A stretch of 64,000 bases of DNA from Duganella sp. CF517 (GCF_900110275.1 NZ_FODC01000005.1:124001-188000); one strand, 5' to 3'; positions 10,731 through 19,272 are shown, counted from the first letter of the stretch. Notes: generated from the letters alone by a model not told the origin. Numbers and translations are program-made.

Positions 10731-11183
10731 TCACAGAACGGAAATAAGGTTGACTTCGAACTTCAGCGGCTGGCCGGCCAGCGGATGGTTGAAGTCGAAC
10801 AGACAGGTGTCATCGCCCAGCTCGCGCAGAATGCCGGCGAAGCGGCCGCCGCCCGGCGCCGCGAAGTCGACCAGGTCGCCGACTTTGTAGTCGGCGCCGG
10901 GCACGGAGTTCTCGTCCAGCGTGGCGCGCGTGACTTCGCGCACCAGTTCCGGATTGCGCGGGCCGAAGCCGACACCCGGTTCCAGCTCGAACGTCTTGTG
11001 CGTGCCTTCGGGCAGGCCGATCAGCAATTCCTCGAGCACCGGCGCCAGCTGGCCCTGGCCCAGCATCAGGGTCGCGGGATTTCCACTAAAGGTAGTGACG
11101 ATATCAGTACCGTCCAGGGAGGCCAGACGATAATGCAGGGTGAGATAAGCCGATTGGGTGACGACAGGTTGCGCGTTAGACAT
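10731..11183 (-). CDS. fkpB: FKBP-type peptidyl-prolyl isomerase FkpB (SlpA)
   Basis: A 150-residue SlyD/SlpA-type FKBP. The order is an N-terminal half FKBP domain, an insert-in-flap chaperone region, and the C-terminal return of the FKBP fold, with motifs MLGQGQLAPVLEELLIGLPEG and FDFNHPLAGQPLKFEV. The length equals that of E. coli FkpB. The ATG at 11183 was chosen because the preceding in-frame sequence crosses the divergent radC leader and is not conserved in style. It precedes ispH in an operon. Confidence 0.93.
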   Translation of the reverse strand: MSNAQPVVTQSAYLTLHYRLASLDGTDIVTTFSGNPATLMLGQGQLAPVLEELLIGLPEGTHKTFELEPGVGFGPRNPELVREVTRATLDENSVPGADYKVGDLVDFAAPGGGRFAGILRELGDDTCLFDFNHPLAGQPLKFEVNLISVL

Positions 11184-11271
11184 GACTGGGTTCGGTAAGC
11201 TGGCAAAGGCTATATTGTAAGCCACCTTGCCCCTCGCGCCCGCCGCCTGTGATGATTTGCGGAGGATATCG

Positions 11272-11946
11272 ATGACGATCAATGATTGGCCGGCCGAACG
11301 CCGTCCGCGCGAACGACTGATCCGCGAGGGCGCGAGCGCGCTGTCGGATGCGGAACTGCTGGCGGTATTCCTGCGCATCGGCGTGCCGGGACAGGACGCG
11401 GTGCAACTCGGTCAGCACATGGTGCACCATTTTGGATCACTGCAGCGACTGTTCGGCGCCAGCCTGAAAGAATTCTCGGCGATCCATGGCTTGGGACCGG
11501 CCAAGTACGCCCAACTGCAAGCGGTAATGGAGCTGGCGCGCCGGGCGATGCTGGAGGAAGTCCGCAGCGGCACCACACTCGGTTCGCCGCGCGCGGTGAA
11601 GGAATATTTGCTGCTTCTATTTAGCGGCAAACCCTTCGAATCGTTTCACGTGCTGTTCCTGGATGTCAAAAACCGCCTGATCGACAGCAAGGAATTGTTT
11701 CGCGGCACGTTGACCCATACCAGCGTCTATCCGCGCGAGGTGGTCAAGGAAGCACTGGCGCGCAATGCCGCCAGCGTCATGCTCGCGCACAACCACCCTT
11801 CCGGCACGCCCGACCCGAGTGAATCGGACCTGCTGCTGACGCGGGCGCTGGTGCAGGCGCTGGCCCTGGTCGATATCCGCATCCTCGACCATTTTGTTGT
11901 CGCTGGCCATCAGGTCCACTCGTTCGCCGAGCATGGGCAGATGTGA
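11272..11946 (+). CDS. radC: RadC/YeeS-family JAB-domain protein
   Basis: A 224-residue RadC-like protein: an N-terminal helix-hairpin-helix region (PRERLIREGASALSDAELLAVFLRIG, then GLGPAKYAQL) and a C-terminal Mov34/JAB metalloprotease-like domain whose zinc ligands appear in HNHPSGTPDPSESD. The start at 11272 follows GGAGGATATCG. The historical link to DNA repair is not supported for E. coli RadC; the molecular role is unsettled. Divergent from fkpB-ispH. Confidence 0.92.
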   Translation: MTINDWPAERRPRERLIREGASALSDAELLAVFLRIGVPGQDAVQLGQHMVHHFGSLQRLFGASLKEFSAIHGLGPAKYAQLQAVMELARRAMLEEVRSGTTLGSPRAVKEYLLLLFSGKPFESFHVLFLDVKNRLIDSKELFRGTLTHTSVYPREVVKEALARNAASVMLAHNHPSGTPDPSESDLLLTRALVQALALVDIRILDHFVVAGHQVHSFAEHGQM

Positions 11947-12005
11947 GTTTCAAGCTCTCCCGCCAAGGTATTTCATAGGAGAAGTACCAACCGCCCCTCG
12001 AAATC

Positions 12006-12045
12006 ACAATTGTTAAATTTATTGAGATTATCAAGACACAATTGT
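12006..12045 (+). promoter_or_regulatory. Paired CACAATTGT sites upstream of rpmB
   Basis: The palindrome ACAATTGT occurs at 12006-12013 and 12038-12045, 32 bases apart (three helical turns), just upstream of the rpmB promoter; a related CCAATTGTGG follows at 12097-12106 in the leader. Function unknown; an operator is possible. Confidence 0.35.
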
Positions 12046-12058
12046 TTTTCACAAGTCA

Positions 12059-12087
12059 TTGAAAAAGCTGAGTTTTTTGGATATACT
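12059..12087 (+). promoter_or_regulatory. Sigma70-type promoter of rpmB-rpmG
   Basis: TTGAAA (12059-12064), 17-base spacer, TATACT (12082-12087), 41 bases before the rpmB start codon. Confidence 0.7.
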
Positions 12088-12128
12088 CTCGTTTTTCCAA
12101 TTGTGGAATGTCTTTTAAGGAGTGCGTT

Positions 12129-12365
12129 ATGGCACGTGTTTGCCAAGTTACTGGGAAGAAGCCGATGGTCGGCAACAATGTTTCCCACGCAAACAACAAA
12201 ACCAAACGTCGTTTCCTGCCTAACCTGCAGAACCGTCGTATTTTTGTTGAATCTGAAAACCGCTGGGTTTCCCTGCGTCTGTCCAACGCTGGTCTGCGCG
12301 TCATCGACAAGGTCGGCATCGACGCCGTCCTGACCGACATGCGCGCCCGTGGCGAAAAAGTCTAA
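12129..12365 (+). CDS. rpmB: 50S ribosomal protein L28
   Basis: A 78-residue L28 starting MARVCQVTGKKPMVGNNVSHA, the conserved N-terminus, with basic KTKRRFLPNLQNRRIFVES. Start at 12129 preceded by AAGGAGTGCGTT. Length equals the family norm. It is the first gene of the usual rpmB-rpmG pair, 12 bases before rpmG, and has its own strong promoter. Confidence 0.98.
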   Translation: MARVCQVTGKKPMVGNNVSHANNKTKRRFLPNLQNRRIFVESENRWVSLRLSNAGLRVIDKVGIDAVLTDMRARGEKV

Positions 12366-12377
12366 TTAGGAGCTACC

Positions 12378-12545
12378 ATGGCAAAAACTGGCCGCGACAA
12401 AATCAAACTGGAATCGACCGCAGGCACGGGTTTCTTCTACACCACCACCAAGAACAAGCGCACCACGCCTGCTAAAATGGAGATCATGAAGTTCGATCCT
12501 AAAGCACGCAAGCACGTCATGTTCAAAGAAACCAAGATCAAGTAA
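12378..12545 (+). CDS. rpmG: 50S ribosomal protein L33
   Basis: A 55-residue L33, starting MAKTGRDKIKLESTAGTGF and ending MFKETKIK. It has no cysteines, so it is the zinc-independent form. TAGGAGCTACC precedes the ATG. It is 12 bases after rpmB and followed at once by a terminator. Confidence 0.97.
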   Translation: MAKTGRDKIKLESTAGTGFFYTTTKNKRTTPAKMEIMKFDPKARKHVMFKETKIK

Positions 12546-12572
12546 TCGACTGCGCGATCTTCGCTTCCAAAG

Positions 12573-12604
12573 AAACCGCCCGGCGCAAGCCCGGCGGTTT
12601 TTTT
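12573..12604 (+). terminator. Terminator of rpmB-rpmG
   Basis: CCGCCCGGC and a GCCCGGCGG return arm form a strong stem, followed by seven T residues. Confidence 0.88.
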
Positions 12605-12622
12605 ACGCCCCGCCCCCAACGC

Positions 12623-12821
12623 CGGGGTCAAGTCTGCCATTCGGACACGTGCTCAACGCTAGGACCGGCTCGGCGCCGTTTTGTCTTGCAAACTTACACT
12701 CAATGTTGGGCCCGTGTCCGAATGTCAGACTTGACCCCGAAGGTACAAGGCGCCGTTTTGTCTTGCAAACTTACACTCAATGTTGGGCCCGTGTCCGAAT
12801 GTCAGACTTGACCCCGAAGGT
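12623..12821. repeat. REP-like intergenic repeat block
   Basis: A 73-base unit occurs twice in direct orientation (12672-12744 and 12749-12821, period 77) with no difference seen. Within each, a GTGTCCGAATGTCAGACTTG segment leads to ACCCC. A near-exact inverted copy of that segment (one mismatch) lies at about 12623-12647. Such palindromic GGGGTCA-type modules resemble REP sequences mobilised by RAYT (Y1 transposase) proteins; no transposase gene is in the window. Confidence 0.7.
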
Positions 12822-12834
12822 TGGGTCCGGATAT

Positions 12835-12866
12835 AAAAAAGCCCCGGATTTGACGTCCGGGGCTTT
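12835..12866. terminator. Bidirectional terminator between rpmG and the desaturase gene
   Basis: Perfect stem AAAAAAGCCCCGGA with TCCGGGGCTTT around a seven-base loop. On the minus strand it ends in six T residues, immediately after the desaturase stop. Confidence 0.88.
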
Positions 12867-12887
12867 GTCGTTGCTGCAGCGCTTGCT

Positions 12888-14090
12888 TTATGCGTAGCTG
12901 CGCAGGCGGAACGAGAATTCTTGCAGCGATTTGATGCCCGACGCTTCGGCGCGGTTGCACCAGTCCTGCAGCTTGTGCAGCAGCTGGTCGCGCGTGAAGT
13001 GCGAACGCTCCCAGATCACGCCCAGCTCGACGCGCATGTTGTGCATGGTTTCCAGCGCTTTGCTGTGCTGGAACAATTCCACCAGTTGCTGCTGCTGCGG
13101 CGCTTCCAGCTTGCCCGGCTCGCGCTGCAACAGCTTGCGCGACGACTTCAGGAAACGCGATTCCAGCTCGGCCTTCGTTTTCAGGTGCTCGACCTCTTCG
13201 TGCCAGGCGGCCTTGATCGATTTGGCATACTTGGCCATCACGTCGTAGCGGTTGGCGATGACCGATTGCAAGGTGTCGAAGTCGGCTTCCACTTTGCCTT
13301 TGGCGAACTTTGGCTCCGGCGCGCGTTTCTTGACCTTGGCCAGGCCCATCACTTCCAGCGCGCGGATGTAGGCCCAGCCGATGTCGAACTCGTACCATTT
13401 CGACGACAGCTTGGCCGACGTCGCGAACGTGTGGTGGTTGTTGTGCAACTCTTCGCCGCCGATCAGGATGCCGAACGGGATGATGTTGGTGGCCGCGTCG
13501 GAGCAGTCGTAGTTGCGGTAGCCCCAGTAATGGCCGATGCCGTTGATGATGCCGGCGGCCGTCACCGGTATCCACATCATTTGCACGGCCCACACGGAAA
13601 TACCGATGACGCCGAACAGCGCGAAGTTAATGAACAGCAGCGCCACCACGCCCGCCCAGCTGTAGCGGGTGTACACATTGCGCTCCATCCAGTCGGTCGG
13701 CGTGCCGTGGCCATACTTTTCCATGGTTTCCAGGTTCTTCGATTCGGCGCGGTACAGTTCGGCGCCTTCCCAGAACACTTTCTTGATGCCACGGGTGACC
13801 GGGCTGTGCGGATCTTCCTCGGTGTCGCATTTGGCGTGGTGCTTGCGGTGGATCGCCGCCCATTCCTTGGTGACCTGGCCGGTGGTCAGCCACAGCCAGA
13901 AACGGAAGAAGTGGCTCGGAATCGCGTGCAATTCGAGCGCGCGGTGGGCCTGGTGGCGGTGCAGATAGATGGTAACGCTGGCAATGGTGATGTGTGTAAC
14001 GGCCAGGGTGTAGAAAAACACTTCCCAGGCGCTAAATCGGGTGACCCCGTTAGACAGAAAATCCAGTACCGCATTTAAACTAAAGCTCAT
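12888..14090 (-). CDS. Membrane fatty acid desaturase, delta-9 type
   Basis: A 400-residue membrane di-iron desaturase. The three histidine boxes are HRHQAH (44-49), HRKHH (81-85) and HNNHH (216-220), with an extra GHYWGYRNY histidine typical of acyl-lipid/acyl-CoA delta-9 enzymes. Four hydrophobic helices flank them. The C-terminal ~170 residues form a cytosolic helical tail usual in the betaproteobacterial versions. Start preceded by GGAGTATTA. It probably introduces a cis double bond to adjust membrane fluidity. Electron donor not encoded nearby. Confidence 0.92.
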   Translation of the reverse strand: MSFSLNAVLDFLSNGVTRFSAWEVFFYTLAVTHITIASVTIYLHRHQAHRALELHAIPSHFFRFWLWLTTGQVTKEWAAIHRKHHAKCDTEEDPHSPVTRGIKKVFWEGAELYRAESKNLETMEKYGHGTPTDWMERNVYTRYSWAGVVALLFINFALFGVIGISVWAVQMMWIPVTAAGIINGIGHYWGYRNYDCSDAATNIIPFGILIGGEELHNNHHTFATSAKLSSKWYEFDIGWAYIRALEVMGLAKVKKRAPEPKFAKGKVEADFDTLQSVIANRYDVMAKYAKSIKAAWHEEVEHLKTKAELESRFLKSSRKLLQREPGKLEAPQQQQLVELFQHSKALETMHNMRVELGVIWERSHFTRDQLLHKLQDWCNRAEASGIKSLQEFSFRLRSYA

Positions 14091-14202
14091 TAATACTCCA
14101 AAGTGGGCGTGTCACGCATCGCGGTGGCTCCGCAAATATTGCGTTTTCGACAGGCGCAGGAAGTCCATTAGTCGTGCTAACAACCTGCAATTGTACGCTG
14201 AA

Positions 14203-15582
14203 TCAAAGCTGATTTGAGGAAGGATTTCCTGCAGTAACAGGGTTTTCCTTTGGCACGGTCGTGCTTTCTTCGCCGGCCAATGCCGGTGGCAACCCGCCCA
14301 AAATGCGCATTTCCCTCTGTGGGAACGGTACCGAAATGCCATGCTCCTTCAACGCGCGCCAGATCGCACGGTTGACGTCGGATGTGACGCCGCCGCGGCC
14401 ATTTTCCGGGTCGTTGATCCAGAAACCGACTTGCAAATCAAGACCATCGGCGCCGAAGTTGAGCAAGGTGGCCGATGGCAGCTTTTCCTTGCTGACCCGC
14501 TCGACGCTTGCCGCCGCGTCTTCGAGCAGCTTGAGCACCGTGTCGACATCGGTGTCGTACGCCACCGATACCTTGGTGGAAATATTGACCATACTGCTGG
14601 AGAGCGACGAGTTCTGCACCGCGCCCGACACCAGCATCTCGTTCGGGATGATCGATTCCATGCCGTCGAGCGCCTGCAGCACCGTGTAGCGCGTGTTGAT
14701 CTGCGTGACCTTGCCGCTGTACTTGTCGACCGTGATCATGTCGCCGATGGTCAGGCTGCGGTCGAGCAGGATGATGAAGCCGGACACATAGTTGCTGGCG
14801 ATCTTCTGCAAGCCCAGACCCAGGCCGACGCCCAGCGCGCCGCCGAACACCGACAGCACCGTCAGGTCGATGCCCACCAGCGACAAGCTCACCAGCACGG
14901 CCGCCAGGATCAGCACCGCCCGGACCGTGCGCGACAGCACCACGCGCAGGCTGGTGTGCATGCCCTGCAGGCGCATCAGCCACTCCTCGAGCGCGGTGCC
15001 GGCCCACAGCGCCAGCATCAGCATCACCACCACCGACACGATCGCTTGCAGCACGTCGGCGATCGATACCTTGTATTTGCCCATCGGCAGGATGGTGTTG
15101 TCCATATAGAGGAACACGTCATCCCACAGGCCGGTGATGTAGACGACGAACGCCAGCCACACCAGCACCTGGAAAAGCTTCTCGAACGCCAGCATGGTCG
15201 GGCTGATCTCGCCCCGGCGGGCGAACACGCGCCGCAACAGGTAGACGGTGAAGCGGATCACCGCCAGCGAGCCGAAGATCGGTATCGCCACCTTCAGCAG
15301 GTTGTTGGGATGCTTGTAAAACTCCAGCAGCGCGATGCGCGCCAAGGTCAGCAGGCCGACGACGAGCATCGGCGGCACCACCCTGCCGACGCTTTCGACG
15401 CCGAAGCGCATGATGTCGGTGCGGGTTTCATCGCGTCCCGTGTATTTGCGCAGCAGCCGCGCCAACGTCCATCCCAACGCCACCGACACGACGATCGCGG
15501 CGATCTGCCATAGCAGCGCCGGATCGCGCAAATCGCCGGAAAGGTCTTCGATCAGATTGAAAAGCGGCTGTTGTTTGGGCAT
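14203..15582 (-). CDS. MscS-family mechanosensitive channel
   Basis: A 459-residue small-conductance mechanosensitive channel protein. Residues about 20-210 hold five or so hydrophobic helices, and the pore-lining TM3 is the Gly/Ala-rich GGALGVGLGLGLQKIASNYVSGF. The beta-domain (SLTIGDMITVDKYSGKVTQI) and C-terminal alpha/beta domain (ISVPFPQREMRI) follow. The length is greater than E. coli MscS (286), with two extra N-terminal helices as in YbdG/MscK-like members. Monocistronic, with a terminator-like stem on the far side of its start. Confidence 0.92.
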   Translation of the reverse strand: MPKQQPLFNLIEDLSGDLRDPALLWQIAAIVVSVALGWTLARLLRKYTGRDETRTDIMRFGVESVGRVVPPMLVVGLLTLARIALLEFYKHPNNLLKVAIPIFGSLAVIRFTVYLLRRVFARRGEISPTMLAFEKLFQVLVWLAFVVYITGLWDDVFLYMDNTILPMGKYKVSIADVLQAIVSVVVMLMLALWAGTALEEWLMRLQGMHTSLRVVLSRTVRAVLILAAVLVSLSLVGIDLTVLSVFGGALGVGLGLGLQKIASNYVSGFIILLDRSLTIGDMITVDKYSGKVTQINTRYTVLQALDGMESIIPNEMLVSGAVQNSSLSSSMVNISTKVSVAYDTDVDTVLKLLEDAAASVERVSKEKLPSATLLNFGADGLDLQVGFWINDPENGRGGVTSDVNRAIWRALKEHGISVPFPQREMRILGGLPPALAGEESTTVPKENPVTAGNPSSNQL

Positions 15583-15649
15583 ATATAGCGCTGAGTGTGG
15601 CTGGAGGCCGTAGCGTAACGTAAACGCCGGGCCCGGTCGTATGGATGTT

Positions 15650-15685
15650 AAAAAAGACCGGGCAAGGTCGATCTCCCGGTCTTTT
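15650..15685 (-). terminator. Terminator after rsmB
   Basis: AAAAAGACCGGG and CCCGGTCTTTT form a long stem with a 12-base loop; on the minus strand it follows the rsmB stop and ends in T residues. Confidence 0.8.
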
Positions 15686-15707
15686 CACTGATGGCGCGCG
15701 CCGAAGA

Positions 15708-17018
15708 TTACGCTTCGTCGGCCGCTGCTTCTTCTTCCTTCGCCGGCGCCACTTTCTTCGACATCGGCTTGCGTTCGAACACGGCGGCGAAGAAGCCGTC
15801 GGTCTGGTGCTTGTGCGGCAACAGCTTGAGGTAGTCGCCCATCTCCAGGTCGATCTTTTGCTCGGCCAGCACTTTGCTCATCGGCACCAGTTCGAAGTCG
15901 GCATGCGTTTCCAGGAATTGCTTGGCGATGAAGTCGTTCTCGTCTTCCAGGAAGCTGCAGGTGGCGTACACCAGGCGGCCGCCGCCCTTGAGCAGGCGCG
16001 CGGCGCCGTCCAGGATCGCCGCCTGCTTGACTTGCAACTCGCCGATCGCGCTCGGCTGCTGGCGCCATTTGACGTCCGGATTGCGGCGCAGGGTACCCAG
16101 GCCCGAGCACGGCGCGTCGACCAGCACGCGGTCGATCTTGCCGGCCAGACGCTTGATCTTGGCGTCGCGCTCGTGCGCGATCTGCACCGGATGCACGTTC
16201 GACAGGCCGCTGCGCGCCAGCCGCGGCTTGAGCTTGGCCAGGCGCTTCTCGGACACGTCGAACGCGTACAGGCGGCCGGTGTTGCGCATCGTCGCGCCCA
16301 GCGCCAAGGTCTTGCCGCCGGCGCCGGCGCAGAAGTCGACCACCATTTCGCCGCGCTTGGCGCCGACGATGGCCGACAGGATCTGGCTGCCTTCGTCCTG
16401 CACTTCGATATGGCCGCTCTTAAACAGCGGCAGGTTTTGCAGCGCGGGCTTTTGCAGCACGCGCAGGCCCAGCGGCGAATACGGCGTCGGCGTGCTGCGG
16501 ATCGGCGCTTCGGCCAGGCCGGCGGCGACTTCCTCGCGCGTGCCCTTCATGGCGTTGACGCGCAGGTCCAGCGGCGCCGGCTGGTTCATGCCGTCGGCCA
16601 GCGCCAGGGTTTCCTCTTCGCCCATCTGCTCGACCAGCTTGTCGAATAGCCATTTGGGCATGTTCGAGCGGCTCGACTTGTGCATCACCTTGCGGTCGAT
16701 CTGCAGGATGCGCTCGACCCACGCGATCTCGTCCTCGGTCAGCCCGCCCATCGAATCGAGGCCGACGGCGTCGGCCATGCCCAGCAAGGTCAGGCGGCGC
16801 ATCGTGGCGCCACCGCCCGCTTCGGAGAAATCGGTGTAGAACGATTTGTTGCGCAGCACGTTGTAGATGCACTCGGCGATGCCGCCGCGTTCGCGGCCGC
16901 CCAGGCGCGGGTGGTCTTTAAAATAGCGCGACAACGTCGTGTCGGCGGGCGCGGCAAAGCGCAAAATCTCGCGCAACACTTCTTCGGCGTTGGCGAGTAT
17001 CGCTGGTGGCAATCTCAT
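15708..17018 (-). CDS. rsmB: RsmB/NOP-family rRNA (cytosine-C5) methyltransferase
   Basis: A 436-residue SAM-dependent methyltransferase. Residues 1-140 resemble the NusB-like RNA-binding region, and the rest is the Rossmann catalytic domain: DFCAGAGGKTLALG binds SAM, DAPCSGLGTLRRNPD supplies one catalytic cysteine (near 304) and YATCSFLEDEND the nucleophile (near 354). The C-terminus is Lys/Glu/Ala-rich. Start at 17018 follows AAGGAATTCC. It sits 17 bases after purN. Position specificity (C967 versus others) is inferred from family. Confidence 0.88.
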   Translation of the reverse strand: MRLPPAILANAEEVLREILRFAAPADTTLSRYFKDHPRLGGRERGGIAECIYNVLRNKSFYTDFSEAGGGATMRRLTLLGMADAVGLDSMGGLTEDEIAWVERILQIDRKVMHKSSRSNMPKWLFDKLVEQMGEEETLALADGMNQPAPLDLRVNAMKGTREEVAAGLAEAPIRSTPTPYSPLGLRVLQKPALQNLPLFKSGHIEVQDEGSQILSAIVGAKRGEMVVDFCAGAGGKTLALGATMRNTGRLYAFDVSEKRLAKLKPRLARSGLSNVHPVQIAHERDAKIKRLAGKIDRVLVDAPCSGLGTLRRNPDVKWRQQPSAIGELQVKQAAILDGAARLLKGGGRLVYATCSFLEDENDFIAKQFLETHADFELVPMSKVLAEQKIDLEMGDYLKLLPHKHQTDGFFAAVFERKPMSKKVAPAKEEEAAADEA

Positions 17019-17035
17019 GGAATTCCTTGGTTAAA

Positions 17036-17659
17036 TTATTTTGTGGTGGTCACATGTTCGTCCACATGGACGGTTCCCTGCGCTATCGTCAACCTGTCCT
17101 CGACAAACCAGCGCACCGCGCGCGGGTAAATCACATGCTCCTGTTCCAGCACGCGCGCCGACAGGGTTTCCACCGTGTCGCCGGACAGCACCGGCACGGC
17201 GGCTTGCGCCACCATCGGCCCGTGATCGAGTTCGGCGGTGACGAAATGCACCGTCGCGCCATGCTCGGCCACGCCGGCGGCGAGCGCCTGCGCATGCGTC
17301 GCCAGGCCGGGGAACAGCGGCAGCAGCGATGGATGGATGTTGAGCATGCGGCCGGCGTAATGCGCGACAAAAGGCTCCGTCAAAATCCGCATGAAACCGG
17401 CCAGCACCACCAGGTCGGGCGCAAAGCCGTCGATCACGGTTTGCAACGCGGCGTCGAACTCGGCGCGGCTGGCGTAGTCTTTGTTGGCAACAACGGCCGT
17501 CGCGATTCCGTGGTCAGCGGCAAACGCCAGCCCGGAGGCGTCGGCGCGGTTGGTGATGACGGCGGCAACACGGGCGGGCCAGCGCTCGGCTCGCGCCGCG
17601 CGGACTATCGCTTCCATGTTGCTGCCGCGACCCGAAATAAGGATGACGATGTTTTTCAT
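17036..17659 (-). CDS. purN: Phosphoribosylglycinamide formyltransferase PurN
   Basis: A 207-residue GAR transformylase of purine synthesis, using 10-formyl-THF. It begins MKNIVILISGRGSNMEAI, with the glycine-rich phosphate-binding loop. The catalytic Asn-His-Asp trio is in NIHPSLLPLFPG and the later HFVTAELDHGP segment, and VLAGFMRIL is the folate-site strand. Start at 17659 chosen for family length (E. coli 212); upstream in-frame sequence is not PurN-like. Cotranscribed with rsmB. Confidence 0.95.
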   Translation of the reverse strand: MKNIVILISGRGSNMEAIVRAARAERWPARVAAVITNRADASGLAFAADHGIATAVVANKDYASRAEFDAALQTVIDGFAPDLVVLAGFMRILTEPFVAHYAGRMLNIHPSLLPLFPGLATHAQALAAGVAEHGATVHFVTAELDHGPMVAQAAVPVLSGDTVETLSARVLEQEHVIYPRAVRWFVEDRLTIAQGTVHVDEHVTTTK

Positions 17660-17772
17660 AGGCCGACATTGTACCTTGTCCACACCGGCCGGACCAGAAA
17701 ATGCCGAGAAATGCTGCGGCGCAGCAGGCATCCGCCCCATGCGCGAAGCGGGATGCGGAGGGGGATTCCGGC

Positions 17773-18183
17773 TTACTCGAAGGAGTAAAACACCCGGAAT
17801 GGAACTTTCTTTTCGGCCCAATAATCGGCAGCGTCGCGGAACACGTCCAATAAGGTTTCCCGCGCTTCCTTGTCAAATTTCTGGGTATTGGGCAATTGCT
17901 CCAGCACCACCAGGAAACCTTCCTGCGTGCCGGCCTTGAACATGGTGTCGGTCAGCGTCTCGCGCAGTCCGTCAAAATTCTTGCCTATACCTTTGGGAAA
18001 CAGAAACGATTCCGCGATGATGCCCAGCACCTGCTGCTTGGTCGCGCCGGCGTTGCAGTGCGCGTACAGGAAGTGGTGGCCCAGACGGGCCGCCTCCTCC
18101 TGCAACTCGACCACGCGGAAGGCGCGGATCGATTGCACGAGGTTGGGCGGCACGGTCATCAGCAACGTCTCGTTCTCATCCAT
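17773..18183 (-). CDS. Barstar-family protein
   Basis: A 136-residue protein with the barstar fold signature (FRVVELQEEAARLGHHFLYAHC, then FLFPKGIGKNFDGLRETLTD and FLVVLEQLP), a family of ribonuclease inhibitors. Some members inhibit barnase-type secreted RNases; others are free-standing. No barnase-like gene lies upstream (18,184-18,627 is gene-free) or downstream (purN). I choose ATG 18183, preceded by AGGTCAA; a GTG nine codons earlier is possible. Related proteins occur next to purN in other Burkholderiales (recalled, not checked). Confidence 0.8.
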   Translation of the reverse strand: MDENETLLMTVPPNLVQSIRAFRVVELQEEAARLGHHFLYAHCNAGATKQQVLGIIAESFLFPKGIGKNFDGLRETLTDTMFKAGTQEGFLVVLEQLPNTQKFDKEARETLLDVFRDAADYWAEKKVPFRVFYSFE

Positions 18184-18627
18184 TTGACCTGGTATGTACG
18201 GTGTGTCCACTTTGCTGTCGTGAGTGCCTAACTTGTTGATTAATGAGTAAATAATTTGAGCACCTGTCCACTTTACACGGTCCGCTGGTCTAAGCTTGCC
18301 GTGGCTGATTCAACATCTTTCTCGAATCCCATACGCATATTAGGGTAACGTGTTGTTCCTTCCAGATCAACACGAATGTGACTGCCCGCGCAATATTTGT
18401 CAGAAACAGAACAATTTTGGACGGTTTCGGCCCCGAATCCGCACAATTTCGGCACGGAATGACGCCATTCGCCTGCCGGCGTCCGCGCGGGCGGCCTTGG
18501 CCGCTGTTACAATTTGTTGCCACAGATACCGCTTAGCCACTGTTCCCCGCGCCCCAACGGGAATACCATTGAGGCATGCAATATCAGAATCCCTGATAAG
18601 ACACCCTGACAGACAACGAGGTACCAA
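18184..18627. other. Gene-free 444-base region between barstar and glycine-zipper genes
   Basis: AT-richer than its surroundings and without a credible gene. TGTCCACTTT occurs twice in direct orientation (18204-18213 and 18265-18274, 61 bases apart), which might be the ends or footprint of a lost insertion. The right part must carry the promoter of the glycine-zipper gene, which I could not fix with confidence. Confidence 0.5.
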
Positions 18628-19143
18628 ATGAACTTGCAAGCCAAATTGATCGCATCCGTACTTTGCGTGAGTGCACTGCCTTTCGCCCAGGCTGCCGATT
18701 TCGAGGATTACGGCCGGGTGGTGCGCGTCACCCCGCAAGTCGAACAAATCAACCGCCCGCGCCAGGAATGCCGTACCGAATACGTACAAGTCCAGCAGCC
18801 GGCGCCGCAGCGCGGCGTGGGCGGCGCCATCATCGGCGGCTTGATCGGCGGTTTGGCCGGTAACCAGGTTGGCGGCGGCAGCGGCCGCTCGGTGGCCACC
18901 GCCGCCGGCGCCATCGCTGGCGCCGTCGTCGGCGACCGCGTCGACAACCAGAACCTGCCCAACAGCGGCGGCGTGCAGGAACAGCAAGTCAAGCAGTGCC
19001 GCACCGTCGACCATTGGGAATCGCGCACCTCGGGGTACGAGGTCACCTACGACTATCGCGGCCGCAACTACACCAGCGTGATGTCGTACGACCCGGGCGA
19101 GCGCGTGCGCCTGCGCGTGGTGGTCGAGCCGATGCAGCGTTGA
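18628..19143 (+). CDS. Glycine-zipper 2TM-domain envelope protein
   Basis: A 171-residue exported protein. Signal peptide MNLQAKLIASV to PFAQA; no lipobox cysteine at the cleavage point. A glycine zipper with two short membrane helices (GGAIIGGLIGGLAGNQVGG and AAGAIAGAVVGDRVDN) occupies about 62-112, as in Rickettsia 17-kDa antigen and SlyB-like proteins. Flanking regions hold single cysteines (QECRTEYV, VKQCRTVDH) that could form a disulfide. An acidic Tyr-rich beta region follows. Outer-membrane association is likely; precise function unknown. Monocistronic. Confidence 0.85.
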   Translation: MNLQAKLIASVLCVSALPFAQAADFEDYGRVVRVTPQVEQINRPRQECRTEYVQVQQPAPQRGVGGAIIGGLIGGLAGNQVGGGSGRSVATAAGAIAGAVVGDRVDNQNLPNSGGVQEQQVKQCRTVDHWESRTSGYEVTYDYRGRNYTSVMSYDPGERVRLRVVVEPMQR

Positions 19144-19272
19144 TCGCCTGAACCGCACGCAACGCCCGACAATGCCGGTCCATCGACCGGCATTGCCGTT
19201 TTTGGCTTGCCTTGACGTAAGGCATCGCGGGATAATGCCAATTGACTCCCGCCCCCTCCCCCAACCCACCCC

